From assembly GCA_947462335.1 (NCBI GenBank), contig OX381720.1, positions 45,354,654-45,418,653 of the forward strand: DNA of 64,000 bases, given 5' to 3'. The first letter of the stretch is position 1; every line of letters begins with the position of its first letter. Below the pieces are notes generated by a model. That model was not told the DNA's origin. It searched no databases and saw nothing but the letters and a program-made list of their open reading frames with translations. This document shows, piece by piece, positions 32,437 to 42,664 of the stretch. Position numbers and translations under genes: made by a program. Source of the DNA: Harmothoe impar. Lineage: Eukaryota > Annelida > Polychaeta > Phyllodocida > Polynoidae.

Positions 32437-34761
32437 TCACAGATGTGCCAACACATTATGGCCATGGCGGAACAGACAGATGACCACAGGGTAAGTAAGT
32501 CCCAGTATATCGCCTCTGACTGCAGGTGGCAGTCGGTGTCCTGTTCTCACTAACTGTGACACTGTTTGTCTCACCCATTTATAAATCATCCTGTAGGTCG
32601 GCACATCTAAACGCACTTTGGTCATATTATCATCCTTTTGAATCTTCAGCTGAACTGATCCTCTCCTCACAGCAAGCCTGTACATGTAGGCATTTTTAGG
32701 GTCATCAAATCTCAACCCCAAGCTGTATTTCCCTGACTGACACTCCATGAATACTGGATCGTATTTGGTTGTATCAAATGCCTCAATGATTGAGGTCTCC
32801 AGCTGAGGTCCCTGGCAGGGAACAGGAGAAAATACAAAAGGTAGGACCATGGGGAACAGCTGTTCAGAGGGGAGAGCTGAGTGCCTTCTCATAGGTTTCT
32901 TAATGTTAGGTGATGAGTATGACCCTTCTGGTGTTAGCCACTCAGACTTTCTCATGCAGGACTGAGTGATGGAACTGTCACTTTGTGGATATGTTGAGGG
33001 AGTTGATGGCCTTGGTTGATTAGAGGGTGTCATGTTAGTATTGTTTATTGCTGTTGGGATATTGAGATTGGCACCTGACACTGCCATCTCTGTGTTGGGG
33101 CTGGTTAGGCTGAGATGAGTAGGCCTACCTGATGCAGCCATCTCAGAGTTGGGATTGGCTACGCTGGGCCACCGTGATAACATCTTCTGTGCCTGAGACT
33201 TGTGGGTGCAGATATCTATAAGAGATGGTCTGAGGTGTGACGCTGGCTGTTTTAGGGTGTTGGACACAAATGTATTTGCTTTGGCGTGTCTCTTGAGGGG
33301 TTTTGGTTTGGATGTAGCAGGTGTGTGTCTAGGGTACATTCGGTTATGTGCTCCATATCTGTGTTTGACTAAACCAGCTTTAGTGAATATAACCTTGCCA
33401 CACAAAGGGCAGTCATACGGCCACCCATGATGCACCACACGCCTATCGTCTCTTCCTAAATGCTCATCAGTATCAATTAGGTCTTGTACAATTTTTACAC
33501 TCTCTGACTGCACTAGCCCTTGCCCTGTCAGTGACTGTCCAAGGCCTGTCAGTGACTGCACTAGACTTGTCGGTGACTGCCCTAGAACTGTCGGTGACTG
33601 CGCTAGGCCTGTCTGTGACTTCCTTCGGCATGTAGGTGACTGTTCCAGGCCTGTAGGTGACTGACCTAGGCATGTTGGTGACTGACCTAGGCCTCTTGTT
33701 GACTGACTTAGGCCTGTTGGTGACTGAAGTAGGCCAGTTGTTGACTGACTTAGGCCTGTTGGTGACAGCCCTAGGCGTGTTGGTGACTGACTTAGCCGTG
33801 TTGGTGACTGACCTAGGCCTGTTGGTGACTGAACTAGGCCTGTTGGTGACTGACCGAGGCCTGTTGCTGACTGACCGAGGCCTGTTGCTGACTGATTTAG
33901 GCTTGTTGCTGACTGATTTAGGCCTGTTGCTGACTGACTTAGGCCAGTTGGTGACCGACCCAGTGCCATCTCAGCACCATCTTGAATAATGAATCCTTTT
34001 GATGTCTGCTGGACGACAGGAAGGACATGTTGTTGACAGTGTGTGGACATTTCTGCGCCTTTTCCCTCTTCATCAGTGAAGGCTAATTGCACATCACTTT
34101 CCAAATGGTTGTCTGTTTGCCTCTTTCCTGCTTTATGGCATATATCATGCTCATTTGAAGATAATGCATCATCAATAATGTTTGGTCGATATCCTAATGT
34201 TTTATTTTGATCATCCTTTGTCAAATACACCAGATCACGGAGAGCTCTTAGATACCATGCATTTCTAAACTTTCTTGTTGGACCCTTTGACTTCTCCTGA
34301 TGTGCATGATGATGATAGTTGTGTGGGGGAAAGTTTAGAAAGGTTTTCTGACTTGCTTTACCGTTTTTAGCATGCTTCACACTGGAATGGACACTTTTGG
34401 GTTCAACACTTTTAACAGTAGCAGAAGTACCTGGAGTTAAAAGGGCAAATATGTTTCTGGGAGTTGGTGGTGTGTCTGAAGATGATGCTACTTTGTCAAC
34501 ATCACTAACCAAAACATCAACTACTTGTTGAGATGACTTATTACATGGCTGATGCGTTTGCCTCATGGTGTCAGGGTGAGCCTCAGCATTTGATGTACAC
34601 CTCTTAGCATACATTACATCTGAGTTAGCAGCATTGGATTGAAAATGTATGTAAGTATTCCTAGGAGTAACAAGGGGAAATATATTGTTGTCAGGCACTG
34701 GCATATCTGTATCTAATGTTGATATTGTATTCACACTAAGTGATGAGGTGTGTTGCGCCAT
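32437..34761 (-). CDS. Unrecognised protein with heptad repeat array and one C2H2 zinc finger
   Basis: Intact 774-residue single-exon frame, ATG at 34761. I do not recognise an orthologue. Seen: a polar N-terminal half with two similar segments (DNNIFPLVTPRNTYI and PRNIFALLTPGTS), then 21 heptads of consensus LGQSPTG at about 266-412, a C2H2 finger (YDCPLCGKVIFTKAGLVKHR) at about 448-473, a Ser/Pro/Thr-rich linker with repeated SPNTEMAVSG-type pieces, and an ordered C-terminal block at about 670-745 (YMYRLAVRRGSVQLKIQ, then VRLDVPTYRMIYKWVRQTV). That block has the strand-strand-helix order of PC4-like domains, which is only a weak pattern match. No signal peptide or membrane segment. Inference: a nuclear DNA-binding protein. 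The long frame across non-repetitive flanks supports a real gene. Confidence 0.65.
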   Translation of the reverse strand: MAQHTSSLSVNTISTLDTDMPVPDNNIFPLVTPRNTYIHFQSNAANSDVMYAKRCTSNAEAHPDTMRQTHQPCNKSSQQVVDVLVSDVDKVASSSDTPPTPRNIFALLTPGTSATVKSVEPKSVHSSVKHAKNGKASQKTFLNFPPHNYHHHAHQEKSKGPTRKFRNAWYLRALRDLVYLTKDDQNKTLGYRPNIIDDALSSNEHDICHKAGKRQTDNHLESDVQLAFTDEEGKGAEMSTHCQQHVLPVVQQTSKGFIIQDGAEMALGRSPTGLSQSATGLNQSATSLNQSATGLGQSATGLGQSPTGLVQSPTGLGQSPTRLSQSPTRLGLSPTGLSQSTTGLLQSPTGLSQSTRGLGQSPTCLGQSPTGLEQSPTCRRKSQTGLAQSPTVLGQSPTSLVQSLTGLGQSLTGQGLVQSESVKIVQDLIDTDEHLGRDDRRVVHHGWPYDCPLCGKVIFTKAGLVKHRYGAHNRMYPRHTPATSKPKPLKRHAKANTFVSNTLKQPASHLRPSLIDICTHKSQAQKMLSRWPSVANPNSEMAASGRPTHLSLTSPNTEMAVSGANLNIPTAINNTNMTPSNQPRPSTPSTYPQSDSSITQSCMRKSEWLTPEGSYSSPNIKKPMRRHSALPSEQLFPMVLPFVFSPVPCQGPQLETSIIEAFDTTKYDPVFMECQSGKYSLGLRFDDPKNAYMYRLAVRRGSVQLKIQKDDNMTKVRLDVPTYRMIYKWVRQTVSQLVRTGHRLPPAVRGDILGLTYPVVICLFRHGHNVLAHL
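33527..33967. repeat. 21-bp coding minisatellite
   Basis: About 21 units of consensus CTAGGCCTGTTGGTGACTGA on the plus strand encode the LGQSPTG heptads of the minus-strand gene. Units differ by a few bases, and substitutions but no frame-breaking indels are seen across the array. Confidence 0.9.
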
Positions 34762-36340
34762 AACATCAGGAAGTGCGTCAGTATTTACCCGAATGGGATA
34801 TGTATTTTAACATAATACTAACACTTGATGTGTATATCAGCATTTAACAACATGTAGTGTGTATAACATTAACCAACATGTGATGTACTTCAACTGAGCA
34901 CAATAACAGCTAAGGAGAGACTTGTAATCAACTTGGTGTCACAACTGTTGTGTTCATTGAAAGGACCTTGGCATAGTGTATTTGAAATTGAATCAAATAT
35001 TTGACAGGAACCTGATTAAGCTTTTTTGGCAGGGTTTTCTTGGTGCTTGCATATTGATTGCTGACTTGGTGCATGAACATTAATAGTGGTTTGGCTGAAC
35101 AACCCCTTGGTCGTGTCCATGAGGCAGTTCTATGTACATGTGTTGTCTTTGTCAGAAACCTCAGTCACTGGCGTGCCGACTTCTAACAAAGCGACAAACT
35201 AAAACTTTTGGACAGTTTTTAGAAGACCAGTAGAAGTGTTGAACACGCCGATTTTCTGCAGTTCTCTGATATGATGCATCCACCTGTAACAACATAGTGC
35301 AAATAATGTCAGTCAATCTTAGAGGATAATGTGATGCTGACACCCCCAGCTCATTCCAGTGAACACAGAACCTTGAATCAATGCTGCTATATGGCTGACT
35401 AATAACCTTGAATCTGTCATTTTTCAACATTGATTCAACTTTGGATTGCATTTTGTGCCCACTGGGACAATGCTAAGCTAACAGCATATATGTACAAACT
35501 GTAACAATCCATACATTGAATCACATGTATTTCTCCACAGTAAGTATACTGTGGAAAATAAGATAGCAAACAAACAAACTATGCGGCCAGCGTGCAAAAC
35601 AGGACAACCCCCATTCGTGAAATAACCACTGACTCAGTCGCTTTAGCGCACAGCTCTGTTTATATATTTGTGTGGTTGATCATTTATACAAAGTTATGAA
35701 ATATTTCATGTTATTTCCTATTTTTAACAAAAGAAATCCAAAAATGTTTTGATTATTCAAAATTGAAAGAAAGTAACATGGGCCCACCCATACTTTTTTA
35801 TCTTTATGTTCTACGTGGTATAAGCTAGCTGAAGAAAAAATAGTATCAAGGGGTTGATAAAGAGGGAGACAGCGAGGGATGCAGTGATGTAGTGGTGGGT
35901 GGACTGAGGGGCTAATTTTTTTTGATAATAAAGTTTATTGACTGATCCACTGCTGAAGCTGTGATGATAAATACAATCAATTGAGGTGGCCTTTGTGTTT
36001 GTAGTTACTATAATGAAATCCATATCATTGAGATTTAAAGATGGGTATGTACAAGGATGAAATGATGAATGAACAGGATGTGCTCATGGCACTGGGACAG
36101 TCTTGATTGACCGTTTGGAGACGAAGAGACATATTGGCATGTAGCCGTTATAAAAAAGAAAATTATTTAAAAAAAGATTTATTTGGAATAAGCTCTTACC
36201 AGCTTGTTTTCTGAGCTTGATAATACAGGTCATCATGGCAGACAAAAAATAAAACTAAGATTATATATAAAATATTCAATATCTAAAGGCATAATAATAA
36301 TAATACACATACAAAAAGAAAATGAAAAAGAAAATATGAG
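34762..36340. other. Upstream flank of the zinc-finger gene
   Basis: No convincing exon is seen. TTGTGCCCACTGGG at 35453-35466 is a lone end of the MITE type found at 8953-9160. Confidence 0.4.
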
Positions 36341-36351
36341 TTGTACCTACC

Positions 36352-36560
36352 TGTGGATGTGAAGTGTGAATACTGATGGTGAAGTGTGAAGCTGTTGGTC
36401 TGTATAACACTGTAGACCTGAGAGCTGTGTACATCAGTGTAGACCTGCCACCCAGGTACCTTCTGCCTGTCTCAGCACTGTCCCAGCAGTGACTGACTCA
36501 GTGCTGTGCACTCAGGTAGGCACACACTGACTCACTACTCACCTCTGTAGTGCAGATTAA
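36352..36560 (-). other. Possible 5' untranslated exon for the zinc-finger gene
   Basis: On the minus strand this stretch ends CACATCCACAG|GTAGGTAC, a good splice-donor match, and has no long frame. Internal short repeats (CTGTAGACCTG, TCAGTGACTGA-like) weaken the case. It is about 1.6 kb upstream of the 34761 ATG. I saw no clear acceptor before that ATG. Confidence 0.22.
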
Positions 36561-37209
36561 TATTCATGACAATTTTATCAATGTTCACCAGTTTGGTCTC
36601 CATGAAAGGGATAAGAGACAAAGGAGGAGGCCTATTGTATTTTACCCAATAAGTCTAATGGCATTTCAGTAGTTAGGAGTAAAAGATTTCCGGAATCGTG
36701 ACGATCCTGAGGGCCCATAAAGGGGAGGATATACGATACCTTGAAGCCTTGGGTTTAAGATTTCCAATGACATTAGAATAATGTTCCTCAAAGTCTTGCA
36801 CTTATCTTAAACCCCCACCCACCTTATATTATATGTAGGGCTGAGTACCTGTTCAGGCCCCACCCGGACTATTGCTGCAGAGGTACCAGCATGTGGGCCT
36901 TTATATAATTGTTATACACTTGATGTCATAGGGTGAGCTTTCTTTAGTTCTAGGAACATTGCACCGACCTGACCTGTTCAGTGAACCATGAACTCTAATG
37001 TACAAGACAAAGGGGGCCTAATCAGCTCACAGGGGGCCCCATGAATAACTAACTGTAGTCAAGCAACCATAACTGCTGAGTCACATATTGCACCCAGAGG
37101 TGTCTGGACCAGAAACAGCCACCTGCCAGCTAATATTTTTAACGTTATATAAGGTTTTGCCACAATAAGTAGCCAGAGAAACGTTATAACGATGTATTAA
37201 GATATATTC

Positions 37210-37445
37210 TTTTTTATTCCATCTCAAGGGTGATGTTTCTCCACAAATTTGCGGACCTCCATATATATTTGCAGAGCTCCGCAAATTTATGGAATGTGTA
37301 TTCCGCAAATTTGTGGATGTCCGCATGTGTATGCTTAAGTACCAAAAAAGCAATTTTTAATATTCATGATTTTTATATTCTCCACAAATATATGGAATAT
37401 GTATTGCGGACATCCGCAAATTTGTGGAGGTCTACAAATGTGTAG
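37210..37445. repeat. Inverted-repeat cluster of CCACAAATTTGCGGA
   Basis: Four to six copies of CCGCAAATTTGTGGA or its complement are arranged in both orientations, with a unique centre at about 37325-37380. A small foldback element is likely. Confidence 0.65.
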
Positions 37446-37514
37446 GGAAACAGCACCCAGGAGGGGATGATTGAAGTGAGGCATGCAAGCATGTGGGGTG
37501 GTAGGTTGACAGCC

Positions 37515-37765
37515 AGGTAGAAGAGAGACAGAGACAGAGATAGAGAGAGAGGGAAACAGACAGATAAAGACAGGCGTAGAGATGGAGAGAGACAGAGACA
37601 GAGAGATACGAAGAGACTGGTATAGAGAGACAGAGACAGAGAGATGGAGTCCGAGGTAGACAGGGCGACAGAGACAGATAGATGGAGAGACAGTGAGAGA
37701 GACACAGAGGGACAAACAAAAGACAGGCCGAGAATCAGAGGGGCAGAGACAGAGGCAGACAGAGG
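37515..37765. repeat. GAGACAGA purine-rich satellite
   Basis: Degenerate tandem GAGACA/GAGATA units over about 250 bp. The long minus-strand frames across it are repeat artefacts. Confidence 0.9.
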
Positions 37766-37963
37766 GTAGGTACACTGTAAAAAAATGTGCTTAGGTTTTA
37801 AACATGTTTAGGTCAATCAGTCTGCCATACCATCAGCAGGTGCTTTGCATTGGCTCTTAGCCTCTTATTTGACTGTGCACTGACCCTTTTATGAACTGTA
37901 CTCTGCAGGGTAGTTACCCCCCTAGGAGCAGCCACCCCACACCTGCACTAGAGGGGTGGGTTA

Positions 37964-38860
37964 GGCAGACAGAGGGTTAGGCAGACAGAGGGTTAGGCAG
38001 ACAGAGGGGTAAGCAGACAGAGGGTTAGACAGACAGAGGGTTTAATAGGCAGACAGAGGGTTTAATAGGCAGACAGAGGGGTAAGCAGACAGAGGGGTAA
38101 GCAGACAGAGGGGTAAGCAAACAGAGGGGTAAGCAGACAGAGGGGTAAGCAGACAGAGGGTTAGGCAGACAGAGGGGTAAGCAGACAGAAGGTTAGGCTG
38201 GCATAGGGGTAAGCAGACAGACGAGTAGGAAGATAGAGGGGTAAGCAGACAGAGGGGTGGGCAGACCATAGGTTAGGCTGACAGAGGGGTATGCATATTG
38301 AAGGTTAGGCTGGCAGAGGGGTAGGCAGACAGAAGGTTAGGCTGACAGAGGGGTAGGCATATTGAAGGTTAGGCTGTGGCAGAGGGGTAGGCAGACAGAG
38401 AGGTAAGCAGACAGAGGGGTAGGCAGATAGAGAGGTAAGCAGACCGAGAGGTAGGCAGACAAAGGAGTAGGCAGACAGAGGGGTAGGCAGACAGAGGGGT
38501 AGGCAGACAGAGGGACAGAAGGTTAAGTTGGTGGAGGGGTAGGCAGACAGAACATTAGGCTGGCAGAGGAGTAGGCAAACAGAGGGGTAGCCAGGCAGAG
38601 GGGGTAAGCAGGCAGAGGGGTAAGCAAACAGAGGGGTGGGCAGGCAGAGGGGTAGGCAGGCAGAGGGGTAGGCAAACAGGGGGGTAGGCATACAGAGGGG
38701 TAGGCAGACAGAGGGGTAGGCAGGCAGAGGGGTAGGCACACAGGGGGTAGGCAGGCAGAGGGGTAGGCATACAGAGGGGTAGGCAGGCAAAGGGGTATGC
38801 AGGCAAAGGGGTAGGCAGAGGGATAGGCATATAAAGGGGCGGGCAGACAGAGGGGTAGCC
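37964..38860. repeat. 16-bp minisatellite GGCAGACAGAGGGGTA
   Basis: About 900 bp made of roughly 50 variant copies of a 15-16-bp unit. All three minus-strand frames are open (Cys/Pro/Leu-rich) only because the repeat lacks stops. Confidence 0.95.
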
Positions 38861-39240
38861 CCTGCACTCACCTCACCAGAGGTCAGAGACAAGACTCAAG
38901 AGGTCCCGAAGCCTCCTGCGCTCACCTGACCAGTGGTCGGAGGTGAGAGGTACAAAAGCCCCCTGCGCTCACCTGACCAGAGGTCGGAGAGTAGAGGTCC
39001 AGAAGCCTCCTGTGATCACCTAACTAGCGGTCGGAGACGAGAGGTCCAGAAGCCCCCTGAGCTCACCTGACCAGTGGTCGGAGGTGAGAGATACAAAAGC
39101 CCCCTCACCCACCTGACCAGAGGTCGGAGGTGAATCGTGCAGAAGGACCCTGCTTTCCCCTGATCAGCAGTTGGGAGTCAAAGGGTTAGAAACCGCCTTA
39201 CTCACTTGACCAATGGTCGTAGGTCAAAGGGATAGAAACC
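38861..39240. repeat. About 50-bp tandem repeat with CTCACCTGACCAGTGGTCGG
   Basis: Seven to eight diverged units, each with an imperfect palindrome around GACCAGTGGTC and ending in AGAAGCCCCCTG-like sequence. It adjoins the 16-bp minisatellite directly. Confidence 0.85.
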
Positions 39241-40608
39241 TTCGGCTAACCTTTTGGGCTCGTTTGGGGGCAACGCATATCTATCTCTTAGTAGGGTGTT
39301 ACATGGGCCGCTGAAGTGCGTCCCCACAGGGCAATTATAGAGAGAATACTGACATAGGTCCATACATATGCTGCCCAAAACTTTAAAATACATTCCACAA
39401 TATTAGTTGAGCCCTTTATTTAATCCCAATGAATATCCGCTCCTGATAGGCATAATGATTCTTATCTTGTGTAATTCTTTCCTATCTTTTAAGACCTGTG
39501 AATGTACAGTTACCCCTGAGTCTTGGCACTGCATGAGTGGGTAGCCTGTGGCACCTACATCTGCAGTAGGAAAGCTATACATGGCCTCAGTCTATGTCTA
39601 ATATGGGAGAATCTATGAAATTCCAAATAAATTCAAAGCTACTGGCAGTTTCTATACATATTGGGGTATCCCATGACCGGTGCACATTTCTATTGTAAGC
39701 AATAGTTTAGCTTTTATGACATATTATGTAAATTTTTATCACCATGCATCAACTTTTTAGAAAATGTGCATTTATATAATGAAACTACAGATTCTGATGA
39801 ACAGGATGCATGAAAGAAACATGATATAGCTATAGCCAAATCTCCCATACTTGAAGTCAAAGTAGCCCTATACCCCCTCTATATTCTGAGTATACTTATG
39901 GTCATGTTAAGGCTATAAATCCTTACACAAATAACACCTCAACCATAAATAATGAAAGACACACATTTATATATAATGATGGTAAAATAATCAACAGTCT
40001 ATTTGATATACTTGTTGAGCTATTATATCCTACATTGAATGAACATTCTACTCCCAGTACCTGTGGCTGCCTGCAGGGTGGCTACTCAGCCCTCAGCACC
40101 CTGCAGTGACCACTGTGTCCCCTCAGTGTGAGTGCCATGGGCCTGGTGGGTTATGTATAGAGCAGCAGGGGTAAAAATATAAGGACTTTTCCAACTTTAC
40201 AGCTCTCTCATAGCTTTAATACTACAGATATCCTCATTTTGTTTTTTGCATTGTCATTTTATATCTTTTTCCTCTCAAGACCATTAGATGAATATACTCT
40301 GAGGATCATAGTTCATTTTCGATGTAACACCCTACTCTTAGATTAAAAGGCTTTAGGACCATATAGGGAAATTCCTGATATTTGACTTTGACCTCCACAA
40401 AAACTGCATAATTTTAAGCGAGGAACTTTAGATTTTTGATTAATAGGATCATTGTCTATACAAATCACACATATTTCGTAGTGCCTCTCTCGTGACAACG
40501 AATATTATTATCTAAGCTCTTTATAGGGTATCATCCTATGGCCTAATTCATCTATAGACGTTACCCGACAATGGAAATGAATGACAAATGTTTTTAAACA
40601 AGAACATG
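39241..40608. other. Intergenic DNA
   Basis: AT-rich sequence with no supported gene or repeat. Confidence 0.4.
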
Positions 40609-41285
40609 TTAAAGGGGCCGATCTCTGAGAGTGGAGGAGAGTGGATCATGTAGTTCATGTAGTAGTAGTGGTCTGCACGGATCACTAGCCACCCCTGTTG
40701 TTATAATTACCTTGAACCAGTGGACCCAGCCTAGTCAGGTGAAATTGGTAGGGGGACCATGAATCAGGCTTGGCTTGGTATGAAACATTCTATAAAACCA
40801 GGATAAAGCTATCATGACCTCCTTAAATTAATCATTGAACTAGGCTTCTAGGGAAACACAATGCAGAAAGGAATCCTTGTGTATTTAAGTGTTTATTTTT
40901 AACCGAATCCATGGGATGTGGTATATTCAAGGGGTAGTATACCGATTTCTGTGGACACACAAGTGGTAGTCTAGACAGTTAGTACACTGGTGGGTATCAA
41001 TAGTATTGTATACTTCCACTGGCATAGTCTAACTGCTGGTCACACCAGTGCAACTTATGTAGAGCAGTGAATTGCTGGAAGGGAACAACCAGCATCCTAT
41101 TTCTTGGTTGCCTGAGCCATTATTTTTGGGGTACTTTGCTAGGGAATACGATCCTACAGGGCTGGGATATGCCTGGCTCTCAGGGATTGTGCTTGGGCGA
41201 TTCTAAATTTAGCTGAGGTGTTATATAAACTCAACAACCCTGCCAGAGGATTTTACGATTTGGTTTAAGAAATCTTAGCCTTTAA
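40609..41285. mobile_element. TTAA-flanked element, copy 1
   Basis: It starts TTAAAGGGGCCGATCTCTGA and ends CTTAGCCTTTAA. The copy at 41590 has exactly the same length and about 96% identity by eye, while the DNA outside the TTAA differs. TTAA duplication is typical of piggyBac-type transposition. No ORF; a non-autonomous copy. Confidence 0.7.
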
Positions 41286-41589
41286 CATACCGGTCTTATT
41301 AATGGCTGACTGATGAGGGTGGCTGATGGGCATCTGCCAGGAGGAGATATACATGTATGACCTTCTGATATGTTCAATATATGTTGCCAAGTGGTTCATT
41401 ACTCAGCTGATCTAAAAACTGAACGATCAACGCAGGTTCTTCCTAATACTATTCATCAACCGTTTGTATAACCGTTTGCTCTGCATTAAAATTCCATGCT
41501 CAATTAAGTGGACACGATTATAGTTACCACCTATTTCTCGGGGTGTATGATCCCAGCATATCTTTCGCCTACCTCCCAATCTTGCTGCT

Positions 41590-42266
41590 TTAAAGGGGCC
41601 GATCTCTGAGAGTGGAGGAGAGTGGATCATGTAGTTCATGTAGTAGTAGTGGTCTGCATGGATCACTAGTCACCCCTGTGGTTATAATTACCTTGAACCA
41701 GTTGACCCAGCCTGGTCAGGTGAAATTGGTAGGGGGACCATGAATCAGGCTTAGCTTGGTATGAAACATTCTATAAAACCAGGATAAAGCTATCATGACC
41801 TCCTTAAATTAATCATTGAACTAGGCTTCTGGGGATACAAAATGCAGAAAGGAATCCTTGTGTATTTAAGTGTTTATTTTTAACCGAATCCATGGGATGT
41901 GGTCTATTCAAGGGGTAGTATACCGCTTTCTGTGGACACACAAGTGGTAGTCTGAACAGTCAGTACACTGGTGGGTATCAATAGTATTGTATACTACCAC
42001 TGGTGTACTCTAACTGCTGGTCACACCAGTGCAACTTATGTAGAGCAGTGAATTACTGGAAGGGAACAACCAGCATCCTATTTCTTGGTTGCCTGAGCCA
42101 TTATTTTTGGGGTACTTTGCTAGGGAATACGATCCTACAGGGCTAGGACATACCTGGATCTCAGGGATTGTGCTTGGGCGATTCTAAATTTAACTGTGGT
42201 GTTATATAAACTCAACAACCCTGCCAGAGGATTTTACGATTTGGTTTGAGAAGTCCTAGCCTTTAA
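41590..42266. mobile_element. TTAA-flanked element, copy 2
   Basis: It has the same 677-bp sequence as the copy at 40609 with scattered substitutions and no net indel. It starts TTAAAGGGGCC and ends CCTAGCCTTTAA. It lies 304 bp from copy 1 in the same orientation. Confidence 0.7.
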
Positions 42267-42664
42267 GGATCAAAGAGCCACCCACGATTTTGTATGCATG
42301 ACCACCCTGATTGTTGAATCTGTAACCATGAATCTTATCTTTCCCAACGGATAAAACATCTCCAAAGACAAGCAATATTACCAACAGTGCAAACACGTTT
42401 AGTGAGATTAGACGTTTTTATTCTGCACTTAATATGAATACACAAGATTCCATATGAAGGAACAGAATGCATTTGCACCCACACGCTGGTTATAGGTATG
42501 GGTCTATTCCATACAAAATAGTATTTTCCTTTCAGTTGCTGTGAGAATTGCCAGCTCATTAGTTACAGACAGTCGCATCTTATTATTAATACATATAACG
42601 GTATAGATTTTTTATTGTTGTTGTTGAGCATTAAGTTCTCCGTTTTTTTGGCAACTTTAAAAAT

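Noticed and set aside
33657..33989. Plus-strand Leu/Thr-rich frame
   Set aside because: It is antisense to the heptad-coding minisatellite of the zinc-finger gene.
35161..35451. 96-residue frame upstream of the zinc-finger gene
   Set aside because: It overlaps a MITE end and has no family resemblance.
37335..37775. Ser/Leu/Cys-rich frames on the minus strand
   Set aside because: They come from a GAGACA-type satellite without coding signals.
38305..38892. 195-residue Cys/Pro/Leu-rich frame on the minus strand
   Set aside because: It is translation of a 16-bp minisatellite; all three frames are open.
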